A stretch of DNA of 64,000 nt from Dehalobacter sp. 12DCB1 (GCF_004343605.1 NZ_POSF01000014.1:1-64000); one strand, 5' to 3'. Positions 26,672-34,266 are shown, counted from the first letter of the stretch. The notes: a model not told the origin generated them from the letters alone. Program-made: numbers and translations.

Positions 26672-26726
26672 CAAAAAAGAAAAAAGCACTGCCAATGGAT
26701 TTAGCAGCCTTTTAAGGAATATGGCT
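26672..26726 (-). promoter_or_regulatory. Possible attenuator in the leader of the polysaccharide operon
   Basis: Upstream of the LCP gene the minus strand can form AGCC...GGCT (26723-26726 with 26706-26709) or an overlapping GCTGC...GCAGT hairpin (around 26704-26708 with 26688-26692). The second is followed by a long T-run (A-rich 26672-26685). The two hairpins share bases and cannot coexist, as in transcription attenuators. No known riboswitch class was recognised. Confidence 0.4.
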
Positions 26727-26818
26727 TTTTGTCCATCTAATTTTTTGCGTTCTGTCAGACGGACTTTCATACAACTACGTGTTCTTCAAGAAAGGAAGAG
26801 ACAAAAAAAGGCACAAGA

Positions 26819-26834
26819 GAGGCCTGACGGCCTC
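26819..26834. terminator. GAGGCC/GGCCTC hairpin upstream of the polysaccharide operon
   Basis: A perfect 6-base GC stem with a TGAC loop. A T-run lies 12 bases downstream on the minus strand, so termination is possible but not typical. It is directly followed on the plus strand by the GTCCC-rich repeat at 26843-26862. Confidence 0.4.
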
Positions 26835-26842
26835 ACTAGGGT

Positions 26843-26862
26843 TCTGTCCCGTCCCCGTCCCC
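26843..26862. repeat. GTCCC-rich REP-like sequence
   Basis: The sequence CTGTCCCGTCCCCGTCCCC resembles GGGAC-rich repetitive extragenic sequences spread by REP-associated tyrosine transposases. A related GAACCGTCCCC sequence is at 32437-32447, at the edge of an ABC-gene remnant. Assignment is by pattern only. The rest of 26863-27123 holds an inverted repeat (26989-26997 with 27007-27015) and no gene. Confidence 0.35.
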
Positions 26863-27123
26863 GAGGTGTCGTTTATATTTTCCAAGGAGAGTGTTGAGCG
26901 ATGTAGGTGTCCAATATAGCGCAAGCCCAAGGATTAACACGGTAATATTAGAATTTTCTAGTTCAATTTAAAATATGCAAAAGCTTGATTATCCATTGAT
27001 TTAAATAATGGATAATTGAACTTGTATATCAAGTATTTTGAATAATCATTAACAAGAATAAAAGATAAATCATATACCTGTATTGGATATGATTTCCATG
27101 GAAAGGAGTTAAATGTAAGAATA

Positions 27124-27429
27124 ATGGAAAAACCTCACGTTCACGACTTTTATAATGAAACCACTTTTGATTTTGGACATTCCCATCGAATGTACGGTAT
27201 AACAGGATATGATATACCTTACGGCAGTTCTCATGTCCATTCTTATAATGGGGTAACAACCGTTGACCATGTTCATGTCCACTATTTCTCCAGGACTACC
27301 GGTCCCGTAATACCATTACCCGGCGGTGGCCATACTCATCAGTACCACGGTACTACTTCATTTGAAGATGGCCATACCCACAATTACAATTCCTTAACGG
27401 GAAATGAAAAATACTCCTGGCTCTTCTAA
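27124..27429 (+). CDS. YmaF family histidine-rich protein
   Basis: A 101-residue protein with 14 His in repeated H-x-H pairs (KPHVHDF, GHSHRM, SSHVHSY, DHVHVHYF, GHTHQYH, GHTHNYN), the YmaF family pattern. Paired His suggest binding of metal ions such as zinc or nickel, and the family is common in Bacillus and Clostridia without a known role. The repeats follow a period of about 18-25 residues. The ATG lies 15 bases after GGAG, which is long, but no better start exists. A hairpin terminator follows at 27441. Confidence 0.85.
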   Translation: MEKPHVHDFYNETTFDFGHSHRMYGITGYDIPYGSSHVHSYNGVTTVDHVHVHYFSRTTGPVIPLPGGGHTHQYHGTTSFEDGHTHNYNSLTGNEKYSWLF

Positions 27430-27440
27430 ATTAACTTATG

Positions 27441-27470
27441 CCAGAAAGTTTATACTTTCTGGTTAATTTA
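27441..27470 (+). terminator. Hairpin after the ymaF-like gene
   Basis: An 8-base perfect stem (27441-27448 with 27455-27462) with a TTTATA loop, followed by TTAATTTA. The T-run is weak. Confidence 0.55.
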
Positions 27471-27489
27471 CACATTTTCCTCCCAAAGT

Positions 27490-27528
27490 CAAAAAGACCT
27501 TTGATGTGAACAAATACCGCAAAGGTCT
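27490..27528 (-). terminator. Terminator downstream of the 22-residue peptide gene
   Basis: A 9-base perfect stem (27495-27503 with 27520-27528) that on the minus strand runs into TTTTTGACTTTG. It would end transcription from the small gene at 27746-27814. Between them, 27705-27713 pairs exactly with 27720-27728 but lacks a T-run. Confidence 0.6.
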
Positions 27529-27745
27529 ACTCCTACCGATCCACAAATAGGATTCAGGAAATCACCTGTGATCTTTTTGATGGAATCTGGGGCAAGGAAC
27601 CTATTCAAAATAAGTACTCTGTTTTTACTATTAATCGATTGGCAATTTAACAGGTTTCATTTTCTTTGCCTATTATTATACTTAATCAATATCTACTATG
27701 TTCGGGCTAAGGATAACTGTCCTTAGCCTGTAACAGAAAATAAGA

Positions 27746-27814
27746 TTAGTACCAATAACTACGTCTCCATAACCTTCCAAGTGCGAAACCTGCAAATAAC
27801 GGAAAGAAAAACAT
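27746..27814 (-). CDS. 22-residue hydrophobic/basic peptide
   Basis: A very short gene with a strong start: ATG at 27812-27814 preceded by GAGGGAGG seven bases upstream. The product begins MFFFPLFAGFALGRLW and ends RRSYWY, that is, a short hydrophobic segment followed by arginines and aromatics, suggesting membrane association. A terminator is appropriately placed downstream. Small proteins of this type occur in spore-forming Firmicutes, but I cannot name a family. No gene lies close upstream on the same strand, so it seems to have its own promoter. Confidence 0.5.
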   Translation of the reverse strand: MFFFPLFAGFALGRLWRRSYWY

Positions 27815-28130
27815 TATTAAACCTCCCTCTTGCCTTATATTTCCATATGCCTATTATATGTGTTATTAAGATAATCCGTTAAAAAAGAGCATGATATCTC
27901 ACTTTTCATTTAGCATTCATTTGCTCTTTTGGGTTTACTCTTGTGCGTCTTATTCCAGTAAAAAATTTGGCCCCCTATGCCGGGAGACCTTTTTTGATAT
28001 ATTTTGATTTTTACATGACAGAGCTTTTACTAGACTCTGATTCTTTCTCCGGGATATCATTTTTACATAAATATTTATTTATATGTAAAAAATATATTTG
28101 TTCAATTATAATTTTGGAGGTCAAATAGTA

Positions 28131-28613
28131 ATGGATGAAAAAAACAAGAATCTCTTAGAATTAGCAAAAAAGGATATGGAGGTAAGCGAAGAAATCGGCG
28201 GTTTAAGAAGTCAAATAACTGAAATAGAAAATACTATGAATCAACTAAAGCAGTTTCCTTTTGGTAACATCAGTGGGCAAAGTGCTCCTAATAATCAAAT
28301 TATTCAGCAAAGCCAGCAGGCTACCAGTCAATTGCAACAACAAATTCAGAACTTCAGAAATCAAACCCAGCAACAGAAACAACAGGCTGATCAACAATTA
28401 CGTCAAGCTATTCAGAATGCAATGAATGCTTTATCACAGGCTAACCAACAGATTCAAGCTCATCAGGTCCTTGAACAGATGAGCAGCCTTATTGATCAAA
28501 CACAGACACAGCTGCACCAAATGACTCAACAGAGCCAAAATATGATTTCCGGTCAGCAACAGGGTCAACCGTCTGGACAATCTCAACAAAATATGCTTGG
28601 TCAGAGCCATTAA
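28131..28613 (+). CDS. Glutamine-rich coiled-coil protein
   Basis: A 160-residue hydrophilic protein starting at an ATG ten bases after TTGGAGG. Residues 1-40 form an acidic/basic heptad helix (LLELAKKDMEVSEEIGGLRS). From residue ~55 the chain is dominated by Gln, about 45 of 160 residues, in runs such as QQSQQATSQLQQQIQ and QQKQQADQQLRQA. The C-terminus is Gly/Gln/Ser-rich. It has no Cys, signal peptide or membrane helix. Gln-rich, low-complexity proteins are seen among spore coat and related proteins, but no family is recognised. A hairpin terminator follows. Confidence 0.7.
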   Translation: MDEKNKNLLELAKKDMEVSEEIGGLRSQITEIENTMNQLKQFPFGNISGQSAPNNQIIQQSQQATSQLQQQIQNFRNQTQQQKQQADQQLRQAIQNAMNALSQANQQIQAHQVLEQMSSLIDQTQTQLHQMTQQSQNMISGQQQGQPSGQSQQNMLGQSH

Positions 28614-28643
28614 TTAACTTATAAAAATATACTTGGTCACAGA

Positions 28644-28680
28644 AAGGGGTTCGGTATTTACTTTTGCCGGACTCCTTTTT
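28644..28680 (+). terminator. Terminator of the Gln-rich protein gene
   Basis: An 11-base stem with two G-T pairs (28644-28654 with 28667-28677), followed by TTTTT. Confidence 0.75.
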
Positions 28681-28713
28681 ATAGTTCAAATTATATAAGT
28701 GTTTTTTTACCTG

Positions 28714-31128
28714 TTACATTAGCTTCTGATCATTCTGAAAAAAATCTTTCCAAGGGTCATTGCCGTCAATTCTCAAAAGCGCATCCACGATATTGATGCC
28801 ATCGGGGGCAATTGTGTCAAGTTCGTCCCACGCAATAGGCATAGACACCTTGGCCCCTTTTCTCGCTCTCAAGGAATAGGGGGAAATACTAGTAGCGCCT
28901 CTTCCGTTTCGAATCCAGTCGATAAATATTTTATTAGTTCGCTTAGCCTTTCTGACATTGCTGGTATAGCGGTCAGGCCATTTTTGCTCCATCACTTCGG
29001 CAACGCGCTTTGCAAAATCACGAAATGCCTCCCAGGAAGCAGAAGGTTTTAACGGGACGACCACATGATAGCCTTTACCTCCGCTGGTTTTGAGATATGC
29101 GTTCAACGAAAGCTCGGCAAGAATACTTCTGATGTTCCGTACCCCCTGACGCACCCTGCTTAGATCCATTCCTTCATCCGGATCCAGATCAAATACCATC
29201 ATATCTGGCTTTTCAAGTTCGTCGACTCGGCTTCCCCAGGTATGAAATTCCAGTGTGCCCATCTGGGCTTGGGATAAAAGCCCGGATACGTTCTCAATAT
29301 AAAAATAGGCTTCGGTTTTTCCATTACCGGTGGGGACGGGCATTGTAACAACTCCCTTGCTGTCCGAGCCGGGATGTTTCTTGTAGAAGCATGTCTGCGA
29401 TATTCCCTTGGGACAGCGCACAATACTGAGGATCCTGTGCGCAACATACGGCAGCATGCGCTCTGACACCTTTTCGTAATACCGGATTATATCCGCTTTG
29501 GTGATTTCAGGGTCGTCAAACATCAATTTATCCGGGTTTGTAATCTTTATTCCTCCGATGATAATACCGCCACCGTTTGCTTCCATTGACCTCTCCAATT
29601 CCTTGATGGGTGATTCCCTCTTTATATCTCTGGGATTCTTATCCGTCCGCAAGCCTTTAAAGCTTGCCTGCCTTAACAGATTATCCTCGGTCCATTCGGC
29701 AAATTTGATTTCTGCAACCAGTTCGGGCTCAATCCAGGTTATTTTTTCATTTGCCCTTGGCTTCGGCGCAAGTTTAAAAGGCGATTCCGCCTTATTTAAG
29801 CTTAGGAATCTTTCCTCGAGCTCTTTCATATTGCGTTCGCTTAAACCCGTTCCGGCGCGTCCGGCATAGACTAGATCCTCACCTTCATAGACCCCAAGGA
29901 GAAGAGAACTTACTCCGCCTGTTTTTTTGTCCGAAAGCGTATATCCTCCAATGACGAATTCTTGCCTTTTATCGCACTTCAGTTTGATCCAGTCACCATT
30001 CCTCGTCCCGCTGTAGACAGAATCATATTTTTTGCCGACTATTCCCTCCATACCTGCCTCACAGGCTGCAATAAAACTTTCCTTTCCGTTTCCTTTGACA
30101 TGCCGGCTATAGTAGAGGCCTTTTGGTGCATCCTTCATCAAAGCTTCAAGCGCTTCTTTTCTATCAATCAAGCGGTTTCCCCGAAGATCAGCACCATCCA
30201 GCGCAAGCAGATCAAAGACAATATATGTCAGGTTTTGAGCCTTGGGATTTTTCATATAATTCTGCAGAGCCTGAAAATCGGTCTTGCCCGATGCGTCCGT
30301 AATTGTCATTTCGCCATCCAGAATCATCGCCCTTCCGGCAGCCAAATTGATGAGAGAAGTCGCGACATTCTGAAACCGCTTTGTATAATCATGGCCTTTC
30401 CTGGTAATCAGACGGACGCTGTTATCTTCCACAAACGCCAGAATCCGATAGCCGTCATATTTCAACTCATAGAGCCAATCCTCGCCACTGGGAACCGTAT
30501 TTACCAATTTAGCGAGCTGCTCGTCCGCTCTATTGAAGGGGTTCCTGGTGATTTTACCCTCTTCACCAGCCTCAATTTCCGCCATCGTGCGTCCAGTCGT
30601 GATGCTGGTGGTAAATCCAGAAATCCCGGTGTCGGTTTTGGCGTATTCATCTTTTTCTTTGAGTAAAAGCCAGTTAACCTTGGCCTCACCGGCCTTCTCT
30701 TTCAAACGAACCAAAGCCCATTTTCCCTTCAGCCGTCTTCCGTTTAGTACAAATTTCAACCCGCCTTGTCGAAGCCCTTCATCCACATTTACATGCGGTT
30801 CCCATAAACCTTCATCCCAGAGCATGACCACTCCGCCGCCATATTCCCCTTTGGGAATCGTCCCCTCAAAGTTCCTGTATTCAAGAGGGTGATCCTCCAC
30901 CTGTACAGCAAGCCTCTTATCATGCGTATCGTAGGATGGACCCTTGGGCACCGCCCAGCTCAAAAGAGCACCGTTCCATTCCAGACGCAAATCATAGTGG
31001 TCCCTACGGGCCATATGGTGTTGGACGACAAATCTTAGATGCTCTTCTGAATTTTCTGTTTTGCCTTCCGGTTCCAGCGTTCTTGCAAAGTTTCTTTTTT
31101 GGTTGTATTCACTGAGTTGACCAGACAT
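28714..31128 (-). CDS. ligD: Three-domain DNA ligase D (PE-ligase-polymerase)
   Basis: An 804-residue non-homologous end-joining enzyme. Domain order is the 3'-phosphoesterase domain (residues ~25-185; HHMARRDHYDLRLEWNGALL, YGGGVVMLWDEG), the ATP-dependent ligase (~205-495; nucleotidyl-Lys motif ELKYDGYRIL, DGEMTI, EGIVGKKYDS) and the primase-polymerase (~515-800; VFDLDPDEGMDLS metal motif, SGGKGYHVVVPL, NGRGATSISPYS). All catalytic motifs look intact. Its normal partner Ku lies directly upstream but only as a broken C-terminal fragment, so LigD here may rely on a Ku elsewhere. The start ATG is 9 bases after the ku stop. Confidence 0.95.
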   Translation of the reverse strand: MSGQLSEYNQKRNFARTLEPEGKTENSEEHLRFVVQHHMARRDHYDLRLEWNGALLSWAVPKGPSYDTHDKRLAVQVEDHPLEYRNFEGTIPKGEYGGGVVMLWDEGLWEPHVNVDEGLRQGGLKFVLNGRRLKGKWALVRLKEKAGEAKVNWLLLKEKDEYAKTDTGISGFTTSITTGRTMAEIEAGEEGKITRNPFNRADEQLAKLVNTVPSGEDWLYELKYDGYRILAFVEDNSVRLITRKGHDYTKRFQNVATSLINLAAGRAMILDGEMTITDASGKTDFQALQNYMKNPKAQNLTYIVFDLLALDGADLRGNRLIDRKEALEALMKDAPKGLYYSRHVKGNGKESFIAACEAGMEGIVGKKYDSVYSGTRNGDWIKLKCDKRQEFVIGGYTLSDKKTGGVSSLLLGVYEGEDLVYAGRAGTGLSERNMKELEERFLSLNKAESPFKLAPKPRANEKITWIEPELVAEIKFAEWTEDNLLRQASFKGLRTDKNPRDIKRESPIKELERSMEANGGGIIIGGIKITNPDKLMFDDPEITKADIIRYYEKVSERMLPYVAHRILSIVRCPKGISQTCFYKKHPGSDSKGVVTMPVPTGNGKTEAYFYIENVSGLLSQAQMGTLEFHTWGSRVDELEKPDMMVFDLDPDEGMDLSRVRQGVRNIRSILAELSLNAYLKTSGGKGYHVVVPLKPSASWEAFRDFAKRVAEVMEQKWPDRYTSNVRKAKRTNKIFIDWIRNGRGATSISPYSLRARKGAKVSMPIAWDELDTIAPDGINIVDALLRIDGNDPWKDFFQNDQKLM

Positions 31129-31137
31129 ACAATTACG

Positions 31138-31382
31138 CTAATTCCTTTTTTTTTTGGCCTTCTCAACGCTGACCTTAAGGGCCTCCATAAGGTCAATGGC
31201 TTTGCCGGTATTGCCGGCCTCCGCAGCGATGACCTCCTTGCCGGAAATTCTTGTTTCGATGAGCATGCGGAGTTCCTTCGGTATTCGTCTTTGTATTTTG
31301 CGACGTCAAAGAGTGTGTCCATGGAATTGATCAGCGTTTTGGCCATATTCAGTTCTTGCTCGGATATATCCCTTAGATGAAC
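31138..31382 (-). pseudogene. ku pseudogene: C-terminal fragment with a frameshift
   Basis: Two adjacent reading frames together give a Ku C-terminus: VHLRDISEQELNMAKTLINS, MDTLFDVAKYKDEYR, then after a one-base loss at about 31274-31280, ELRMLIETRISGKEVIAAEA and IDLMEALKVSVEKAKKKRN up to the stop at 31138. The Ku core is absent: a stop codon precedes VHLRD, and another gene ends nine bases away. The order ku-ligD is the usual NHEJ operon. The fragment cannot encode a functional Ku. Confidence 0.85.
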
Positions 31383-31390
31383 TTAACAAC

Positions 31391-31948
31391 TCAAAATAAT
31401 TTTGGAAAGTATAATACAAAACTACCCGCTAATGTCGCCCCGATAATATCAAATATTAAATCAACATCGGTGTCAATTAACCCTCTTTGTTTTTTCGTTT
31501 TAAATATCATATCCGCTGTAAATTCACAAAGCTCGAAAATAACACCGATAAGAGCTCCTAAAGCTACTACGAAAACAAAAATAACGCTGTTTGGAGACAT
31601 GACCGGTTTTAATGTCCTGATAATAATCAAATAGAGACATAATGTAAATGCCATTGTTCCAAAAAGATGCAGGTATCGGTCAAAATACTTTGTCTTATAG
31701 TAGAGCCGAAGATTCTCCCCAAAATAAAAATGAGCAAAGATGGTTATGGTCACAAGTATTAGGACAAAATCATATATTTCAAACCCAAACTTATTTTCCA
31801 GCCAAATAAAAAATAAGAAGCCAATATAGGTAATAATAAGTCCCAGCAAAATTTTAAGATGTTTTCGGGCCAAAAAACTTCTTACAGTAATTAAGATTAA
31901 GGTTGAGAATAATATCAAAGATATTATAGGTATTCTCATTATCTGCAC
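31391..31948 (-). CDS. DUF2238/YjdF-like membrane protein
   Basis: A 185-residue protein with about five to six membrane helices. The C-terminal half has a GALIGVIFELCEFTADMIFK ... GLIDTDVDLIFDIIGA pattern (Glu in a helix, then DTxxDxxxDxxGA), which is the core of the DUF2238/VanZ-like group. The role is unknown. The ATG start is internal to no other gene. It sits just upstream of the ku remnant; rearrangement has evidently joined them. Confidence 0.65.
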   Translation of the reverse strand: MQIMRIPIISLILFSTLILITVRSFLARKHLKILLGLIITYIGFLFFIWLENKFGFEIYDFVLILVTITIFAHFYFGENLRLYYKTKYFDRYLHLFGTMAFTLCLYLIIIRTLKPVMSPNSVIFVFVVALGALIGVIFELCEFTADMIFKTKKQRGLIDTDVDLIFDIIGATLAGSFVLYFPKLF

Positions 31949-32179
31949 CCTTAAAGATTTAGCTTTATTACAATTATTAGCATCTCCTGCAAACGATCCA
32001 ATTACTCATAAATTACTCTCATTGATCTTGCCAGATAGGTTGATTTGAATAGTATAATTATTCAAGAGTGAAAACGGACGGAAAAAGCTCGGACAATAAA
32101 GAAATTATTTTAGATCCTTACCTTTTTCTTAAGAAGCTGAAAGGGCGGATGGTTATTTTCAATATAGAAAATGTTCATC

Positions 32180-32346
32180 TCACCGTTGTTTTTCTTTTTT
32201 TGTTTGTGCATTTTCAAGATTGTACGAAAGTGACGAGGACTTTCTCTCAACCGTACCTCTATCAAAATATTTTTCTGTCTTTTCTCCACAAATTGGCTCT
32301 GTCAGCAGATCTGCCAGTCCCTTAGCAGACTTCTCAACAGAACCTA
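32180..32346 (-). pseudogene. Short-chain dehydrogenase C-terminal remnant
   Basis: The minus strand encodes VGSVEKSAKGLADLLTEPIC followed by TEKYFDRGTVERKSSSLSYN and LENAQ, then a stop. This resembles the C-terminus of SDR oxidoreductases (the G-x-YF...SS-LSYD-ENA region). A stop codon precedes it and no Rossmann part is nearby. It lies in the decay zone between the YjdF-like gene and the DUF1048 genes. Confidence 0.5.
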
Positions 32347-32450
32347 CTCTTCAGCAAAAATCTTCTTTACCACGAATGTCAGAAACTAGTAGAAAATGTC
32401 GTCCTATCATAACGATGAGGTAATTGCAAGCAGATGAACCGTCCCCCTGC

Positions 32451-32541
32451 TTTCTTTTTCTACCTCGAAATCCACACCCTTTAGAACATAAAGTTTCTTG
32501 TAGGACTTTTGCAGCCCTTTCACTTCAATTGCTTTTTCTAT
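32451..32541 (-). pseudogene. ABC transporter ATPase, 5' remnant
   Basis: Overlapping the end of the first DUF1048 gene, the minus strand reads IEKAIEVKGLQKSYKKLYVL then KGVDFEVEKES, the standard first ~30 residues of a drug-type ABC ATPase. The expected ATG is ATA here (32539-32541). The frame breaks before Walker A at a GGGACGGTTC-like repeat (32437-32450). PadR, DUF1048 and ABC transporter genes are a common set, so the exporter itself appears deleted. Confidence 0.65.
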
Positions 32542-32899
32542 CCCGATATCCCCCTTTTTTATCCGTAACCTTTTTCATAGCCTTGTTAACTTCTTGGTTA
32601 ACAGATTCTTGATAGATGTCAGCGTAAGTTTTTGAATCTTTGATTAGATCATCACAGAAAGCCGCTACGTCACTGCCCGTCACTTCGAGCACGCCTTTTC
32701 CCAAGGCTGCGCCCTCTTCAAAAAGATCAACAATCCCCGAGAGCAGACTCGTTCCTTCGGTTAGCTCAACAGGGCCGACCTTAAAGAAATATTTTTGGAT
32801 CTCTTTATAAACAATCTGATAATCTTGCGGGAGTTCTTTGACACGCGCCACGTGCGCTCGCCACTCTTTTTTGCCTTCGATGATATTTTGTATTCTCAT
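32525..32899 (-). CDS. DUF1048 family protein
   Basis: A 124-residue helical protein of the DUF1048 family. Motifs are KEWRAHVARVKELPQDYQIV and LSGIVDLFEEGAALGKGVLE, then EVTGSDVAAFCDDLI. The family usually occurs as one or two copies between a PadR regulator and an ABC transporter. It may sense a membrane or drug signal, but the function is unknown. It is the second of two copies here and its 3' end overlaps the ABC ATPase remnant. Confidence 0.85.
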   Translation of the reverse strand: MRIQNIIEGKKEWRAHVARVKELPQDYQIVYKEIQKYFFKVGPVELTEGTSLLSGIVDLFEEGAALGKGVLEVTGSDVAAFCDDLIKDSKTYADIYQESVNQEVNKAMKKVTDKKGGYRDRKSN

Positions 32900-32908
32900 A
32901 TTATCCTC

Positions 32909-33256
32909 CTATTTAACTAATTTTTTAGCGATATTGTTGTTGAGTTGCTTGCGCCACTTGTCACGATAAGACTTTGCCCCTTCTTCGCCGGCCAGCGCTG
33001 AACAGAATCCTTTGATATCGTCACCCAAAACCTCTTGGACACTCTGACCGTCCGCCGCTGTTTCTTCAAGCAGGCCAAGCACACCGTCAAGAATTGGCAT
33101 GAGGTTGCGACCGGTGAAATCTGAGTGCGGCCAAAGATTGGGCTTGATTTTTTTCCATGCCGCTTGATAATCATCAGGCAGCTTTTCGGCTCGCAATTCA
33201 AAAATTTTCATTTCTTTAGTCATGTCGCTGCCTGTGATCTTTTCCCAAAAATTCAT
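32909..33256 (-). CDS. DUF1048 family protein
   Basis: A 115-residue protein paralogous to the next gene. It begins MNFWEKITGSDMTKEMKIFE and includes LPDDYQAAWKKIKPNLW, LDGVLGLLEETAADG and VLGDDIKGFCSAL, matching DUF1048. It overlaps the PadR stop by one base, so the two are translationally coupled. The PadR-DUF1048-DUF1048 arrangement is retained although the transporter is lost. Confidence 0.85.
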   Translation of the reverse strand: MNFWEKITGSDMTKEMKIFELRAEKLPDDYQAAWKKIKPNLWPHSDFTGRNLMPILDGVLGLLEETAADGQSVQEVLGDDIKGFCSALAGEEGAKSYRDKWRKQLNNNIAKKLVK

Positions 33257-33588
33257 TATTTCCTCTCCTTTAACTCGTTAATTTTTGATGATACGAACTC
33301 CCACTTTTCCCAGAACTTTTGCAGTTCCTCACGTCCCGCATCGTTGAGCGCAAAAAACTTTCGCGGAGGCCCCATGTCGGATGGTTTTTTGGTAATTCCC
33401 ACCAACCTTTTTTTCTCAAGCCGCACCAAGATGGTATATACTGTTCCATCCACGACGTCCGAAAATCCGAGAGCGTTCAGCCGCCGCGTAATTTCGTATC
33501 CGTAGGTTTCCCCTCTGCTGATGATTTCAAGGACGCAGCCTTCAAGCACCCCTTTGAGCATTTCCGTTAGGTTTTCCAGAAAAATCAC
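33256..33588 (-). CDS. PadR family transcriptional regulator
   Basis: A 110-residue winged-helix repressor. It contains NLTEMLKGVLEGCVLEIISR, ETYGYEITRRLNALGF (recognition-helix region) and DGTVYTILVRLEKKRLVGIT, typical of PadR proteins controlling drug exporters. The start is unclear: GTG at 33588 overlaps the AGAGG ribosome-binding site, while a CTG at 33579 stands where the family normally has ATG, eight bases after it. The usual start may have mutated. The regulator probably controls its own operon; the palindromic AGTAGTAAGTAGTACTT region at about 33612-33640 is a candidate operator. Confidence 0.85.
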   Translation of the reverse strand: MIFLENLTEMLKGVLEGCVLEIISRGETYGYEITRRLNALGFSDVVDGTVYTILVRLEKKRLVGITKKPSDMGPPRKFFALNDAGREELQKFWEKWEFVSSKINELKERK

Positions 33589-33780
33589 CTCTTACTATTC
33601 TGTATAATCGGAATAAAGTACTACTTACTACTGGTATATAGTATCACATGATAGCATGGTTATCAATAAGTTTTTAAGAACCAAAATATCTTCCAAAGTA
33701 ATGTGTGTATTCATTTCTTTTTGATTACGAAAACAGTACTCGGTATTGTTTTGTATAGGAATGACATCAGTCTAATTAGG

Positions 33781-33828
33781 ACAAACACCGTGGAATTTAA
33801 GTCCGGCATGGCGGCGGATGTGGAGTGA
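33781..33828 (+). pseudogene. Large serine recombinase 3' remnant (copy 1)
   Basis: Sixteen codons reading TNTVEFKSGMAADVE then stop, matching the C-terminus of clostridial large serine recombinases (compare the copy at 36457-36552). The DNA from 33788 to 33822 is nearly identical to 36513-36547. It is followed by the same type of terminator hairpin. Confidence 0.6.
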
Positions 33829-33845
33829 ATTAGGGCAAAAACTAC

Positions 33846-33886
33846 CAAGGCACTCTACGAAATTAAACGTAGGTGCCTTGTTTTAT
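33846..33886 (+). terminator. Terminator of the lost recombinase gene (copy 1)
   Basis: A 13-base stem with one bulge (33846-33859 with 33868-33880), followed by TTTTATTA. A closely related hairpin is at 35188-35219, and the left arm alone is at about 36571-36577. Confidence 0.8.
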
Positions 33887-33903
33887 TATGAGCAAACTGG
33901 AAT

Positions 33904-34266
33904 TTAACCTATTTTACTAATTTCATCTGTTATCAATGATTTTGAAATATACATTGCTTTTATCATTTTCATGAAGCGGGTATGGTGAGAGGTGCGCTCC
34001 TCAAATTTAAGCTGTGCTTTTTTGCATTTGCTAATAATTGAAGATACGGGGTGTAATGCTTTGATCAATTCTTCTTTTGTATATTTGTCAATAACATTTT
34101 CATGTGTTATCAATAATTTTGAAATGCATAATGCTTTTATCCTGTTCTTAAGGAGAGTGTGCTGAGAGGTACCCACCGCAAATTTTGGCTGTGTTTTTTC
34201 ACACCTGCTGATAGTTGAAGATACAATTTGTAGAGCTTCTTCCAATTCCTCCTTTGTGTAACTCAC
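33904..34266 (-). CDS. Tandem-repeat hypothetical protein (two ~55-residue units)
   Basis: A 120-residue protein made of two homologous units: unit 1 YTKEELEEALQIVSSTISRC...GTSQHTLLKNRIKALCISK, and unit 2 YTKEELIKALHPVSSIISKC...RTSHHTRFMKMIKAMYISK. Each unit is followed by LLIT/SLIT. Single-unit homologues of this pattern are familiar as hypothetical proteins in Firmicutes; the duplication is less usual. The start is taken as GTG at 34266, seven bases after GGGGGTGA. An upstream in-frame ATG at 34287 lacks a ribosome-binding site. No enzymatic motif is visible. Confidence 0.7.
   Translation of the reverse strand: MSYTKEELEEALQIVSSTISRCEKTQPKFAVGTSQHTLLKNRIKALCISKLLITHENVIDKYTKEELIKALHPVSSIISKCKKAQLKFEERTSHHTRFMKMIKAMYISKSLITDEISKIG

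Noticed and set aside
26672-26800. Possible c-di-GMP or other riboswitch before the polysaccharide operon
   Set aside because: The conserved core bases of known classes could not be matched; only an attenuator-like pair of hairpins is claimed.
27512-27650. Plus-strand frame resembling a transposase tail (CDLFDGIWGKEP)
   Set aside because: It is too short with no conserved motif or start; the resemblance was only an impression.
29962-30666. 234-codon plus-strand frame opposite ligD
   Set aside because: It lies within the ligase domain on the other strand and shows no recognisable protein features.
32068-32325. 85-codon plus-strand frame
   Set aside because: The opposite strand here carries an SDR C-terminal remnant; the plus frame has no ribosome-binding site.
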